A stretch of DNA of 64,000 bases. Origin: Cytophagales bacterium (lineage in GTDB: Bacteria; Bacteroidota; Bacteroidia; Cytophagales; Spirosomataceae). Both the position numbers and the translations under genes were made by a program. Of this stretch, positions 7,769-15,677 are shown in pieces; the first letter of the stretch is position 1, and each line of letters begins with the position of its first letter. The notes under the pieces were generated by a model. It made no database searches. It had not been told where the DNA came from and saw only the letters and a list, made by a program, of their open reading frames with translations. The stretch is from NCBI GenBank assembly GCA_013298215.1, contig JAAFKE010000005.1, positions 1-64,000 on the forward strand, in the 5' to 3' direction.

Positions 7769-8299
7769 TTGTGTTCCAAGTTAATAGCTGATTCGTTGAG
7801 CCAAAAAAAACTTTTCAATACAAAAGACCTCGCCGCGTACTTTCTGGTAGCGGGTGCGGGCGTGGTTGTTCAGTATATTGCGGGGAGTTTTGCGGCAGAT
7901 TATTGGGGCTTAGACTTCGAGTCGTCGGTTAGTTTTGGGTATGCTGTCTCATTTTTTGTGGGTTTCGCGCTCACCAAATACTTTGCTTTCGATGTGCGCA
8001 ACACCCAGCAGACGCGCCGCGAAATGGTCAAGTTTGTGATGGTTGCCACACTGTCGGGCTTCATCACGGTGGGCGTGTCGAGCGTAGCCAAAGACGTGAT
8101 CGGCTCATTTGTTAGACCCACCATTTTCGAGATTCCACTCTCGATTATTCCCCCCAAAATGAGGCAGATCGACATCAACCGAACTTTGGCGTTGCTGGTA
8201 GGCGTTGGCTTTAGTTTCATAAACAATTTTGTGTTGCACAAAACCTTTACCTTCCGCAGCACTGGTTTCTACGATCGGCTGAAGACCTACCTGAAATAA
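7769..8299 (+). CDS. GtrA-like small membrane protein
   Basis: A 176-residue membrane protein with four hydrophobic segments (about residues 23-42, 55-75, 88-110 and 145-165) and short basic loops. The end of the second span (VGFALTKYFAFDV) and of the last one (FINNFVLHKTFTFR) match the paired 'N/T-x-W/Y-x-F' ends of GtrA-family proteins, which are thought to help flip polyprenyl-linked sugars. An extended loop between spans 3 and 4 (VRPTIFEIPLSIIPPKM) is not usual. No ATG is available near the front: TTG at 7769 or TTG at 7796 are candidate starts, and the true one is uncertain. No glycosyltransferase is adjacent. Confidence 0.65.
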   Translation: MCSKLIADSLSQKKLFNTKDLAAYFLVAGAGVVVQYIAGSFAADYWGLDFESSVSFGYAVSFFVGFALTKYFAFDVRNTQQTRREMVKFVMVATLSGFITVGVSSVAKDVIGSFVRPTIFEIPLSIIPPKMRQIDINRTLALLVGVGFSFINNFVLHKTFTFRSTGFYDRLKTYLK

Positions 8300-8609
8300 C
8301 TCCCATTTTGCTGCCCACACTGCGAGCTTACAGCACCCACAAGACCTGTCGGGTTTATTAGTGTGTCCCAAGCGACTGTATGACATGGTTTTTATTTTCT
8401 ACGGAAAAAACCACACTACCACCAATTGTGTATATTACAACACGAACTGATACGGCAATTGAGCCGCCGCGCATTGCAAGTGGCTGGTGTTTCGGAGGCC
8501 GCCCGTGCGGACCCGCCCTCAGTTAGCGTGACAAATATCTATAAAGCACTAATAATCAGCAGATTAATTTTTATATAAACTTAAAAACTAAAATTTTACA
8601 CCCACTCAC
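8300..8609. other. Intergenic stretch without a supported gene
   Basis: About 310 bases between the GtrA-like gene and the ArsS cassette. The only structure noted is the GC-rich piece GGCCGCCCGTGCGG at 8497-8510, which resembles pieces at 4191-4202 (reverse) and 56804-56817. The last 60 bases are A/T-rich and presumably hold the promoter of the next operon, but no good -7/-33 pair was found. Confidence 0.5.
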
Positions 8610-8945
8610 ATGACAAATTATTACAATTCCGAAGACCTCAAAAAGTTTGGTAAAATTGGCGAGTTTGGAGCCAAAGACATGGCCGCCGATTTTTTCAAAT
8701 ACTACGGCGGCGTGTTTGCCGATGGTGCGCTGTCGGGCCGCGAAAAAGCGTTGATTGCCTTGGCCGTGTCGCACGTTTTGAAATGCCCCTACTGCATTGA
8801 TGCCTACACCAGTACAACCCTCGAAAAAGGCTGTTCGGAAGACGAAATGATGGAGGCCGTACACGTGGGAGCGGTTATGGCGGCGGGCGTTACGCTCGTG
8901 CACAGCACCCAAATGATAAACAAGGCCAAAGAACTGATGATGTAG
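8610..8945 (+). CDS. Arsenosugar-associated AhpD-like (carboxymuconolactone decarboxylase fold) protein
   Basis: A 111-residue protein of the AhpD/carboxymuconolactone decarboxylase superfamily. The redox pair is CPYC (Cys59, Cys62), preceded by ALIALAVSHVLK and followed by IDAYT. The C-terminal helix has the EAVHVGAVMAAGVTLVHS pattern of the family. AhpD proteins use such a pair as a peroxidase or disulphide reductase. It ends 57 bases before the ArsS start. A small AhpD-like protein is a known companion of ArsS in arsenosugar clusters, where it is annotated as peroxidase-like with no proven reaction, and I assign it on domain plus neighbour. Confidence 0.82.
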   Translation: MTNYYNSEDLKKFGKIGEFGAKDMAADFFKYYGGVFADGALSGREKALIALAVSHVLKCPYCIDAYTSTTLEKGCSEDEMMEAVHVGAVMAAGVTLVHSTQMINKAKELMM

Positions 8946-9001
8946 TTGAATGTCGAGGCATACACCCTTTCGCCATGCTAACTGCCCACCACACCCAGAC
9001 A

Positions 9002-10063
9002 ATGAACCCAGTAAAATCTCTCAAAGCCCTCAAACACGCACTTGGCGACAGCGGCTACCAAATCCAAGTATTGAACGACCACGACAAACTGGGGCGGCAC
9101 TTGCCGCTGTTTCGAGAAAAAATTGCGCCGTTTGGCCTGTTTCCGCTCAAACCCACGCAAATTGACATCTTTCAGGTGAATGTGGGCAAGATGTGCAACC
9201 AAGTTTGTAGCCATTGCCACGTGGACGCTGGCCCCGACCGCAAAGAAATAATGACCCAAGAAACGATGCAAGAATGCCTTGACGTGTTGAGAAAACACAA
9301 GTTCAAGACCATTGACCTCACGGGCGGCGCACCCGAAATGAACAATAATTTTAGGTGGTTTATTGAGGGCATCAGGGCCATTGACTCGGAGATTAAGATT
9401 ATTGTGCGCTGTAACCTCACGATTATTTTGGCCAACAAAAATTACCACGACTTGCCCGAGTTTTTCAAGCAACACCGCATCGAGGTCGTGTCGTCGTTGC
9501 CGTTTTATACGGCCAGCCGCACCGACTCGCAGCGCGGAAATGGTGTTTTTGAGGATTCGATAAAAGCCTTGCAGATGCTCAACGCCATGGGATACGGCCA
9601 AGAAGGCTCCGGCTTAACGCTCAATTTGGTCTATAACCCAGCGGGGGCTTTTTTGCCGAGCGGCCAAGACGGATTGGAAAAAGAGTTCAAAAAAGCCTTG
9701 AAAACCAAATATGGCATTCATTTCAACAGCTTGTTTTGCATTACCAACATTCCCATTAGCCGCTTTTTAGACTACTTACTGGTGAGCGGTAACTACGGCG
9801 AATACATGGAAAAACTGGTAAACGCCTTCAACCCAACCGCCGCCAGCAACGTGATGTGCCGCAACACGCTCTCGATTGGCTGGGACGGCTTTTTGTTCGA
9901 CTGCGACTTTAACCAAATGCTCGACCTCAAAGTGTTGGGGCGGTCGCAGCACCTGCGGGAGTTTGATATGTCGGAACTGACGAACAGAAAAATTAGCATC
10001 AATCAGCACTGTTATGGCTGTACGGCGGGCGCGGGCAGCAGTTGCGGCGGAGAAGTAGCCTAA
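9002..10063 (+). CDS. arsS: Arsenosugar biosynthesis radical SAM protein ArsS
   Basis: A radical S-adenosylmethionine enzyme of 353 residues from this start. The iron-sulphur motif is CNQVCSHCHVDAGP (CX3CX2C, near residue 66). ITLTGG-like glycine-rich contact DLTGGAPEM follows near 105. A C-terminal domain (about 225-350) ends in the cysteine-rich CYGCTAGAGSSCGGEVA. ArsS transfers a 5'-deoxyadenosyl group to dimethylated arsenic to make the arsenosugar core. Some relatives are selenoproteins; here the motif cysteines are ordinary codons and no in-frame UGA is used. ATG 9002 (MNPVKSLKAL) fits the family; ATG 8975 adds nine unlikely residues. The methyltransferase ArsM is not in the window. Confidence 0.88.
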   Translation: MNPVKSLKALKHALGDSGYQIQVLNDHDKLGRHLPLFREKIAPFGLFPLKPTQIDIFQVNVGKMCNQVCSHCHVDAGPDRKEIMTQETMQECLDVLRKHKFKTIDLTGGAPEMNNNFRWFIEGIRAIDSEIKIIVRCNLTIILANKNYHDLPEFFKQHRIEVVSSLPFYTASRTDSQRGNGVFEDSIKALQMLNAMGYGQEGSGLTLNLVYNPAGAFLPSGQDGLEKEFKKALKTKYGIHFNSLFCITNIPISRFLDYLLVSGNYGEYMEKLVNAFNPTAASNVMCRNTLSIGWDGFLFDCDFNQMLDLKVLGRSQHLREFDMSELTNRKISINQHCYGCTAGAGSSCGGEVA

Positions 10064-10288
10064 ATAGATGAGTAAGTGTATTTTATTTATGGCATGACTG
10101 GCAATAAAATTCTGATTATCAAAGATTTACGCTAACTTATCCCGTAAATATTTGTCAGTTATTTACGCTCCAGTATTTAAAAAATAAAGAAACGGACAAG
10201 TATTCGATCCCATTCACCTCTGGTTGGAGCACTTTTTGGGATTAGTTGGTGTGGTTCACAATTGCACAGCTCAATCTCGGTGTAGCCA

Positions 10289-12520
10289 CTACCGAACCAC
10301 TGCAAGTTTGCCCGCCAGGCTCTCAGAGCCATCTTGGTTTACCACCAAAATAAGATAAACGCCCGTCTGGGCGCGGTTGCCTTGGTAGTCGGTTAAGTTC
10401 CAGGTGGCAGTGCCGCCCTGCGAGCGGGTTTCGTGAACGAGCCGTCCCGTGATGTCGGTAATTTTTACGTTACAGTCTGTCGTGAGGCCTTTGATAGCCA
10501 CCGATCCCGTAAAATTTGGCCGCACGGGGTTTGGGTATACCTGTATGTCGGAGAGGGCTTGGCTGGGGGCCGACGCATCGCCGCCGTAAGAAACCAGGCC
10601 ACGCGGTGTAGCCACAAAAACCTGACCTGAGCTGGGCAACACCGCCACGTCGGTTATAACATCGGTGGGTAGTGGACTGTTGGCCACGGTAAAGTTTTGG
10701 AGCAGTTCAGTACCATTCTCGTTGAACAAAAACAGCCCGTTGCGCGTCCCGATCCATTTGCGGTTGCCAGCATCAACGGCAATGGTGGTACAAACTTCGT
10801 TTCGGAGCAAGAATCCTGTGCCAAAAACGGGCCAAAACGCATCGGGGCGGCGGGTGGCAAAGACCTGCGCGGGGTTATCGAAAACGGCCACGCCACTGTT
10901 GGTAGCCAGCCAAACGCGCCCGTCGGCATCCACCACAAAATCGTTCACCACGGCGTTTGGCAGGTTTCCCGATCCCTGCCCCGTTCCTAAAAATAGTGTG
11001 CGGAGGGTTGCGCTGGTGGCATCGCAAACCAAGAGGCCGCCCGCTTGCAGGCGCAGCCATTGGTAGTTGGTTTGGCTGTTTTGGGTTATTAATACATCGG
11101 CAACACTGCCCACCCCGAGCGGAAACGCGCCCGAGTTTGCCTTGGCATTCAGAAACAAGGTAGCTTCGCCAAAGCGAGCATCGGCCACCGACCACAAGCT
11201 GGCGGCGCGGTCGGTGGCCAAGCCAGTGAGGCGGGCGCGTTGGGTGGCGGGCGTGTTGGCCGCCGCCGTTGTTAGGCTGCCGTCGGGCATCAGTTGCCAA
11301 AGTCCGCTGCCGTAGTTGCTAAGGTATATTTTATTATCAGAGGCACTAAAAACCGCGCCCGAAAACGACCCCGTGGCGGTACTCGTAGCCGTTTTCCAGG
11401 TATTTGCGTCGTAGTAGTCGAGGGTGGCGTTGGATTCGGTGGTGTTTTCTTTGAGCGCCATCAACCGATCTGCGTGGGCGTACAACCGCCGAAAGACATC
11501 GGTCGAGGGGCCGTTTGGGGTGTCGGTTTGGAGGTTATTCCCCGTTTTTGCCGACAATAAACCAGTGCCCGCGTCGGCAATGTACCACGTTCCGTCCTCG
11601 GCTTGGGTGGCTTCTTGGGGCTGGGTTATTTGGGGCGAACTGAAAACGATTCCGTCGGTGGTTCGGAGTTGCTGAGTGGTGCCAATGGCAAGGCTGTTGG
11701 GTAGTTCGTTGAGCTGCAAAAAAGCGGAGGTGGTGGCAAAGGCGGTTTCAAATCGCCCGCGTTCGTATCTTACTACCCCCACCCCGCGCAAGGCTAAAAA
11801 AAGTGTATTTTTAAAAGCCGCTACGCCCGCCACGCCCGCGTTTGAAGGCAGCGACAGTGGTGTCCAGTTGCCAAAAAACTGCAGATTAACGTTGGAGGCA
11901 AAACGAGCCGCCAACACCGAGCCAGGCGTTGAGATATACAGACTGTCGTTGGCAAATGCCGTAGCTAATGCCCTGATTGGCAGCCCGTTTGTGCCAATGT
12001 TTCTGATGGTAGACCTTATTTCTTGCCTGATTAAATCAAAAACCACAACCCCAAAATCGCAGGACAGGTAGGCGTTCGACTGGTTGATGTTGATGTGGTT
12101 TATGCGCCGACTACCCTCTATTTGGGGCGCGTTTTTGATGGCCGCAAAATTATCAATTTTTTCGGGTGCGCCCGATGGCGTTAGTTTTAGAAGGTCTAAG
12201 TTGCCGCTTTCGTAGGCAATTAAAAGCGTGTTTTGCAGCGGTTCGTACTTAATACGGCTAATGGAGGTCTCGCTGAGGCCGTCTTTGGAGTCTAAAAGTA
12301 CCGTTTTATTTTCGGAACGTTTGCGGTAAAAAAAACCATTTTTGGTGGCGCAATACACGTAGTCTTTGGCCGCAGCCACACTCTGCGCCGACGCATAATT
12401 GAAATGCGTTTGCCACTGGCCAATTGGCTGGGCAAATGCAGCTTGGGCGCGTAGGCACAAAAAAGCCAAAACGACCGAACCCTTTATTATTCCGTTCCCA
12501 AATTTTCGATCATAATTCAT
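10289..12520 (-). CDS. porZ: Type IX secretion protein PorZ
   Basis: A 743-residue secreted beta-propeller protein. The signal peptide (MNYDRKF...AAFAQ, about 30 residues) is followed by [18 protein letters not shown], the characteristic PorZ start, and by repeated blades with [15 protein letters not shown]- and [15 protein letters not shown]-type motifs of two-component-regulator propellers. The last 80 residues (YPNPVRPNF..., ending [10 protein letters not shown]) are a type A sorting domain. PorZ belongs to the surface attachment complex (PorU, PorV, PorQ, PorZ) that links A-LPS to secreted cargo. The ATG at 12520 overlaps the end of tdk by 11 bases. The open frame continues upstream inside tdk, but that part looks like antisense noise and lacks a signal peptide. 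Confidence 0.85.
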   Translation of the reverse strand: MNYDRKFGNGIIKGSVVLAFLCLRAQAAFAQPIGQWQTHFNYASAQSVAAAKDYVYCATKNGFFYRKRSENKTVLLDSKDGLSETSISRIKYEPLQNTLLIAYESGNLDLLKLTPSGAPEKIDNFAAIKNAPQIEGSRRINHININQSNAYLSCDFGVVVFDLIRQEIRSTIRNIGTNGLPIRALATAFANDSLYISTPGSVLAARFASNVNLQFFGNWTPLSLPSNAGVAGVAAFKNTLFLALRGVGVVRYERGRFETAFATTSAFLQLNELPNSLAIGTTQQLRTTDGIVFSSPQITQPQEATQAEDGTWYIADAGTGLLSAKTGNNLQTDTPNGPSTDVFRRLYAHADRLMALKENTTESNATLDYYDANTWKTATSTATGSFSGAVFSASDNKIYLSNYGSGLWQLMPDGSLTTAAANTPATQRARLTGLATDRAASLWSVADARFGEATLFLNAKANSGAFPLGVGSVADVLITQNSQTNYQWLRLQAGGLLVCDATSATLRTLFLGTGQGSGNLPNAVVNDFVVDADGRVWLATNSGVAVFDNPAQVFATRRPDAFWPVFGTGFLLRNEVCTTIAVDAGNRKWIGTRNGLFLFNENGTELLQNFTVANSPLPTDVITDVAVLPSSGQVFVATPRGLVSYGGDASAPSQALSDIQVYPNPVRPNFTGSVAIKGLTTDCNVKITDITGRLVHETRSQGGTATWNLTDYQGNRAQTGVYLILVVNQDGSESLAGKLAVVR

Positions 12521-13142
12521 ACGACCCGCTTTGATGTTGCTCGACGGCGTGGGGACTGGTGTGCTCGGCCAGGTTGTAGCAGCGTCGGCAGCGGGCTTCG
12601 TAGGCGTTGGTTTCGCCGAGCAGCACGCGCTCCGTGGAGGCTGCGGTGCGGTATGAGTAGGAAGCAATGTCGCCGCAGACCACGCAAATGGCGTGTACTT
12701 TGGTCACGTATTCGGCTACGGCCAGCAGCTGGGGCATCGATCCGAAGGGCTTGCCGAGGAAGTCCATGTCCAAACCCGCCACGATCACGCGTTTGCCAGC
12801 CGTGGCCAGTTTCACGCACACATCCACCAAGGCGGTGTCAAAAAACTGGGCTTCGTCAATGCCCACCACGTCGCAGTTGCCCGCCAACAGCAAAATTTCT
12901 TCGGCGGCCTGCACGGGCGTAGATCGAATGGCGTTTTGGTTGTGCGACACAATGTTGGTTTCGTTGTAGCGGGTGTCGATGCTTGGTTTGAAAATCTCGA
13001 CCCGCAAACGCGCTATTTTAGCGCGGTTCAATCGTCGGATCAGTTCCTCGGTTTTGCCCGAAAACATGGAGCCGCACACTACTTCTATCCAACCAGCGCG
13101 CAACTGGCTGGGGTTTCTAACGGGGTTTGGTTCAATAAACAT
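12510..13142 (-). CDS. tdk: Thymidine kinase
   Basis: A 210-residue type II thymidine kinase that phosphorylates thymidine with ATP in pyrimidine salvage. The P-loop [11 protein letters not shown] is near residue 27. DEAQFF (metal/catalytic) is at about 95. The lasso and substrate loop with [12 protein letters not shown] are near 120. Four zinc cysteines lie in CVVCG (about 150) and CRRC (about 184). It is the first gene of a pair with porZ, overlapping it by 11 bases, and diverges from tatC across a 130-base gap. Confidence 0.95.
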   Translation of the reverse strand: MFIEPNPVRNPSQLRAGWIEVVCGSMFSGKTEELIRRLNRAKIARLRVEIFKPSIDTRYNETNIVSHNQNAIRSTPVQAAEEILLLAGNCDVVGIDEAQFFDTALVDVCVKLATAGKRVIVAGLDMDFLGKPFGSMPQLLAVAEYVTKVHAICVVCGDIASYSYRTAASTERVLLGETNAYEARCRRCYNLAEHTSPHAVEQHQSGSYEL

Positions 13143-13211
13143 TCTCTCTAAAACAACAATTTGGTGGTAAGATTAAGCTGGTACAATGCCGTCCGTTTTG
13201 CGGGTAGGTTA

Positions 13212-13241
13212 TTGTTGCCAACCGATAAAATCGTAACTTTG
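13212..13241 (+). promoter_or_regulatory. Promoter of tatC (Bacteroidota type)
   Basis: TTG at 13212-13214, exactly 19 bases, then TAACTTTG at 13234-13241, a full match to TTG-N19-TAnnTTTG. The expected transcript start near 13246 leaves a leader of about 27 bases before the tatC ATG. No Shine-Dalgarno sequence is visible. Confidence 0.75.
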
Positions 13242-13272
13242 AACATTATCAACCCAAAAGTACCGATTAGGA

Positions 13273-14124
13273 ATGGCATTAGATCAAGATTTTGAAAAAG
13301 AGACCGAAGACGGGTCTGAAATGGGGTTTTTAGACCACCTCGAAGAACTTCGTTGGCATATTATCAGGGCGGTGGCGGCCATTTTGATTTTTACGATTGC
13401 GGCTTTTGTGTTCATAAACGACATCTACCACGGCGTTATTATGGGGCCGTCGCGGCCCGATTTTTGGACTTACCGAATGCTCTGCAAAGTGGCCGCGCTC
13501 ACGGGCGCGCAGGGGCTTTGCATCGATAAATTAGATTTCGAGCTGCAAAGCATCGAACTTGGGGGGCAGTTTTCCATGGCCATGGTGTCGGCGTTGGTCA
13601 TTGGGCTCTTGTTTGCTTTTCCCTACGCCTTCTGGGAAATCTGGCGTTTTATTAAACCTGGTTTGCGCGGCTCCGAAAAAACCATCACGCGCGGGGCGGT
13701 TTTCTACGTCACGGCCCTGTTTATGTGCGGTGTTTTGTTTGGGTACTACATTGTGGCACCGTTGGCCATCAATTTTTTAGCGACTTTTAAGTTAGACGAA
13801 AGCATCAAAAACCAGTTTAGCGTCAATTCTTACGTGTCGCTGTTGGCCGTCCTGACGCTCGCCTGCGGGCTCACCTTCCAACTGCCAGTGGTTGCTTTTG
13901 TGTTGTCGCGGGTGGGCATCATCAACCCGCGCCTCATGCGCGAGTACCGGCGGTACGCCTTCGTGGCCATTCTGATTATTGCGGCCATCATCACGCCGTC
14001 GCCCGATGTACTGAGCCAGATTTTGGTTTCAATACCGCTTTGGATACTTTACGAGATCAGTATTTTTGTGTCTGCCTACGTCGAGCGCGCCAAAAAAGCG
14101 GATGCCGAAGCCGAAACGCCGTAG
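13273..14124 (+). CDS. tatC: Sec-independent protein translocase TatC
   Basis: A 283-residue polytopic membrane protein, the twin-arginine signal receptor of the Tat system. The N-terminal FLDHLEELRWHIIRAV motif (about residues 19-34) is the TatC hallmark. Six hydrophobic spans follow, with PYAFWEIWRFIKPGL near 120 and the LTFQLPVVAFVLSRVGI block near 200. It has about 20 residues more than minimal TatC, mostly an acidic N-terminus. No TatA/B gene is in the window. Plausible clients here are the Gfo/Idh enzyme at 2791-3912 and, less surely, the Rieske protein at 22258-22782. Confidence 0.96.
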   Translation: MALDQDFEKETEDGSEMGFLDHLEELRWHIIRAVAAILIFTIAAFVFINDIYHGVIMGPSRPDFWTYRMLCKVAALTGAQGLCIDKLDFELQSIELGGQFSMAMVSALVIGLLFAFPYAFWEIWRFIKPGLRGSEKTITRGAVFYVTALFMCGVLFGYYIVAPLAINFLATFKLDESIKNQFSVNSYVSLLAVLTLACGLTFQLPVVAFVLSRVGIINPRLMREYRRYAFVAILIIAAIITPSPDVLSQILVSIPLWILYEISIFVSAYVERAKKADAEAETP

Positions 14125-14216
14125 ATAGCCGCCATTATAAAAACGACCCAAAAGTAAAAGAACATTTATACTATTTTCAGTACGGCGATGTGCTTTTTTT
14201 GTAACATTGTAAAAAT

Positions 14217-14255
14217 AAACGCCTATCAAGTAGCCAAACAATAGACAGGCGTTTT
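14217..14255. other. Stem-loop between tatC and the DUF6978 gene
   Basis: AAACGCCTATC at 14217-14227 pairs with GACAGGCGTTT at 14243-14253 with one mismatch, loop about 15 bases. Only four Ts follow, so it is a weak terminator candidate for tatC. It lies 33 bases before the DUF6978 start codon and could instead act in that leader. Confidence 0.35.
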
Positions 14256-14287
14256 GAAAACGAAAATCGACAAAATAAACATAATAC

Positions 14288-14725
14288 ATGAGCGAATTAT
14301 CTCAATCAGAATTTGACTATTTAATAGGTCAAGAAAAAAGGTTTGAGGACGAATCAACGATATTGCTTGGCCCAGCACCTTTGCAGTGGAGCAAGAAAAT
14401 TCAATCTACTTCTACAAAAGACACATTCTCACTTGACTTTTACAGAGGAACTTTCCGATTAGAAAAATATACCTACAATCATCGCTTCAAGCAAACTACG
14501 GTATTGATGCGATTTGACTCTTACGGAGAGCACTCAAATCCAGATGGAGAAAGAATTAGCGGTCATCATGTACATATCTACAAAGAAGGCTTTGGCGATA
14601 AATTTGCCTATCCAGCGTCTAACTATGGCATAGAGAGTTCTGACACTATTGAGGTCGTTCTGCAAAAAATATTGGTATATTGCAACATTAAAATAATACC
14701 ACCCATTGAAATCCCGATGAATTAA
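14288..14725 (+). CDS. DUF6978 family protein (uncharacterised)
   Basis: A 145-residue soluble protein without signal peptide. The core (about residues 55-105) has the series TFRLEKYTYNHR, LMRFDSYGEHSNPDGERISGHHVHIYKEGFGDK and an ending FAYPA. I recognise this as the DUF6978 pattern, with several conserved histidines (H80, H92-93, H95) that could bind metal or RNA; the function is unknown. It is followed after 5 bases by a DUF1828/1829 gene, a pairing that recurs in bacterial genomes. Codon use is strongly A/T-biased compared with tatC or the DUF1080 gene on either side, which suggests recent acquisition. Confidence 0.7.
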   Translation: MSELSQSEFDYLIGQEKRFEDESTILLGPAPLQWSKKIQSTSTKDTFSLDFYRGTFRLEKYTYNHRFKQTTVLMRFDSYGEHSNPDGERISGHHVHIYKEGFGDKFAYPASNYGIESSDTIEVVLQKILVYCNIKIIPPIEIPMN

Positions 14726-14730
14726 ATAAA

Positions 14731-15495
14731 ATGGAGTTCCAAAAAATTATCGACGACTACATCAAATTTGTAAAAGATAATACAATAGTGAAAACTATTG
14801 CCGATGGACGTTTATGCTCAGTAACAACGCCATTTTTAGACAGGCATAACGACCATTTAGAAATTTACATCGAAAAAAAAGGAGACAAAATAAAGCTAAC
14901 TGACGATGGATACACCATTGCAGACTTAAAAATGTCTGGACTTGAAATAAACTCACCAAAAAGAGAAAGCATACTTCGAACAGTATTGAATGGCTTCGGT
15001 GTTAAAATGAACGGGCATGATGAGCTATTTATTGAAGCAACGCCTGCAAACGTAGGGCAGAAAAAGCATTATCTTTTACAGGCGATTTTGACGGTAAATG
15101 ATATGTTTAATTTGGCTTCTGAAACAGTACAATCTTTGTTCAAGGAAGATGTTGAAATGTATTTCAAAAGCAATGATATTTATTACTCTAAAGACATTAA
15201 AATATCTGGAAAAAGTGGATATGACCATAACATTGACTTTTTGGTAACAGCTACCCGAACTAAACCTGAGCGTTTCATAAAAATAATAAACAATCCTAAA
15301 AAAGATTCGGCACTTGCTTCGATAATGACACTCACAGATATTTCTCGGGAATCACAGCCGAAAAAATTTGTCTTGTATAATAATTTAGAAAAGACTGTTT
15401 CTAACGACTTTGTTAGTGCGTTGGAGAGATACGGAATATATCCAATACCTTGGACAGAAAAAGAAAAGTGCCTTTACGAATTTTCATTAAATTAA
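14731..15495 (+). CDS. DUF1828/DUF1829 domain protein (uncharacterised)
   Basis: A 254-residue soluble protein. Residues 28-120 match DUF1828: TPFLDRHNDHLEIYIEKKGDKIKLTDDGYTIADL, then a GLEI/SPKRESIL stretch. Residues 150-245 match DUF1829, with DHNIDFLVTATRTKP and ending RYGIYPIPWTEKE. Both are domains of unknown function often found near restriction and toxin-antitoxin genes. The C-terminal domain has an acidic residue and lysine on adjacent predicted strands (NIDFLV... FIKIIN), reminiscent of but not matching a PD-(D/E)XK nuclease. It forms an A/T-rich operon with the DUF6978 gene (5-base gap). A two-component defence or toxin-antitoxin role is a hypothesis only. Confidence 0.78.
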   Translation: MEFQKIIDDYIKFVKDNTIVKTIADGRLCSVTTPFLDRHNDHLEIYIEKKGDKIKLTDDGYTIADLKMSGLEINSPKRESILRTVLNGFGVKMNGHDELFIEATPANVGQKKHYLLQAILTVNDMFNLASETVQSLFKEDVEMYFKSNDIYYSKDIKISGKSGYDHNIDFLVTATRTKPERFIKIINNPKKDSALASIMTLTDISRESQPKKFVLYNNLEKTVSNDFVSALERYGIYPIPWTEKEKCLYEFSLN

Positions 15496-15677
15496 CCTTT
15501 TGCTTCGATGGACATTTAATCCCGCCAACACGAAAAAAAACGAACGGTTAACATGGTATTGGCAAGAGACGTTCGGACGGAAGTGATTGATCTGTTGTAG
15601 AAAAGTCGAACAGTTGGAAGTTACTCAACACTTGAGCTTTGAAACCCCGCCCCTCGGCAATACCTATCCGATAACCC

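Noticed and set aside
12521-12667. N-terminal extension of the PorZ frame into tdk
   Set aside because: The extension is antisense-style Pro/Thr/Ala-rich sequence within the tdk coding region, and a signal peptide begins at ATG 12520.
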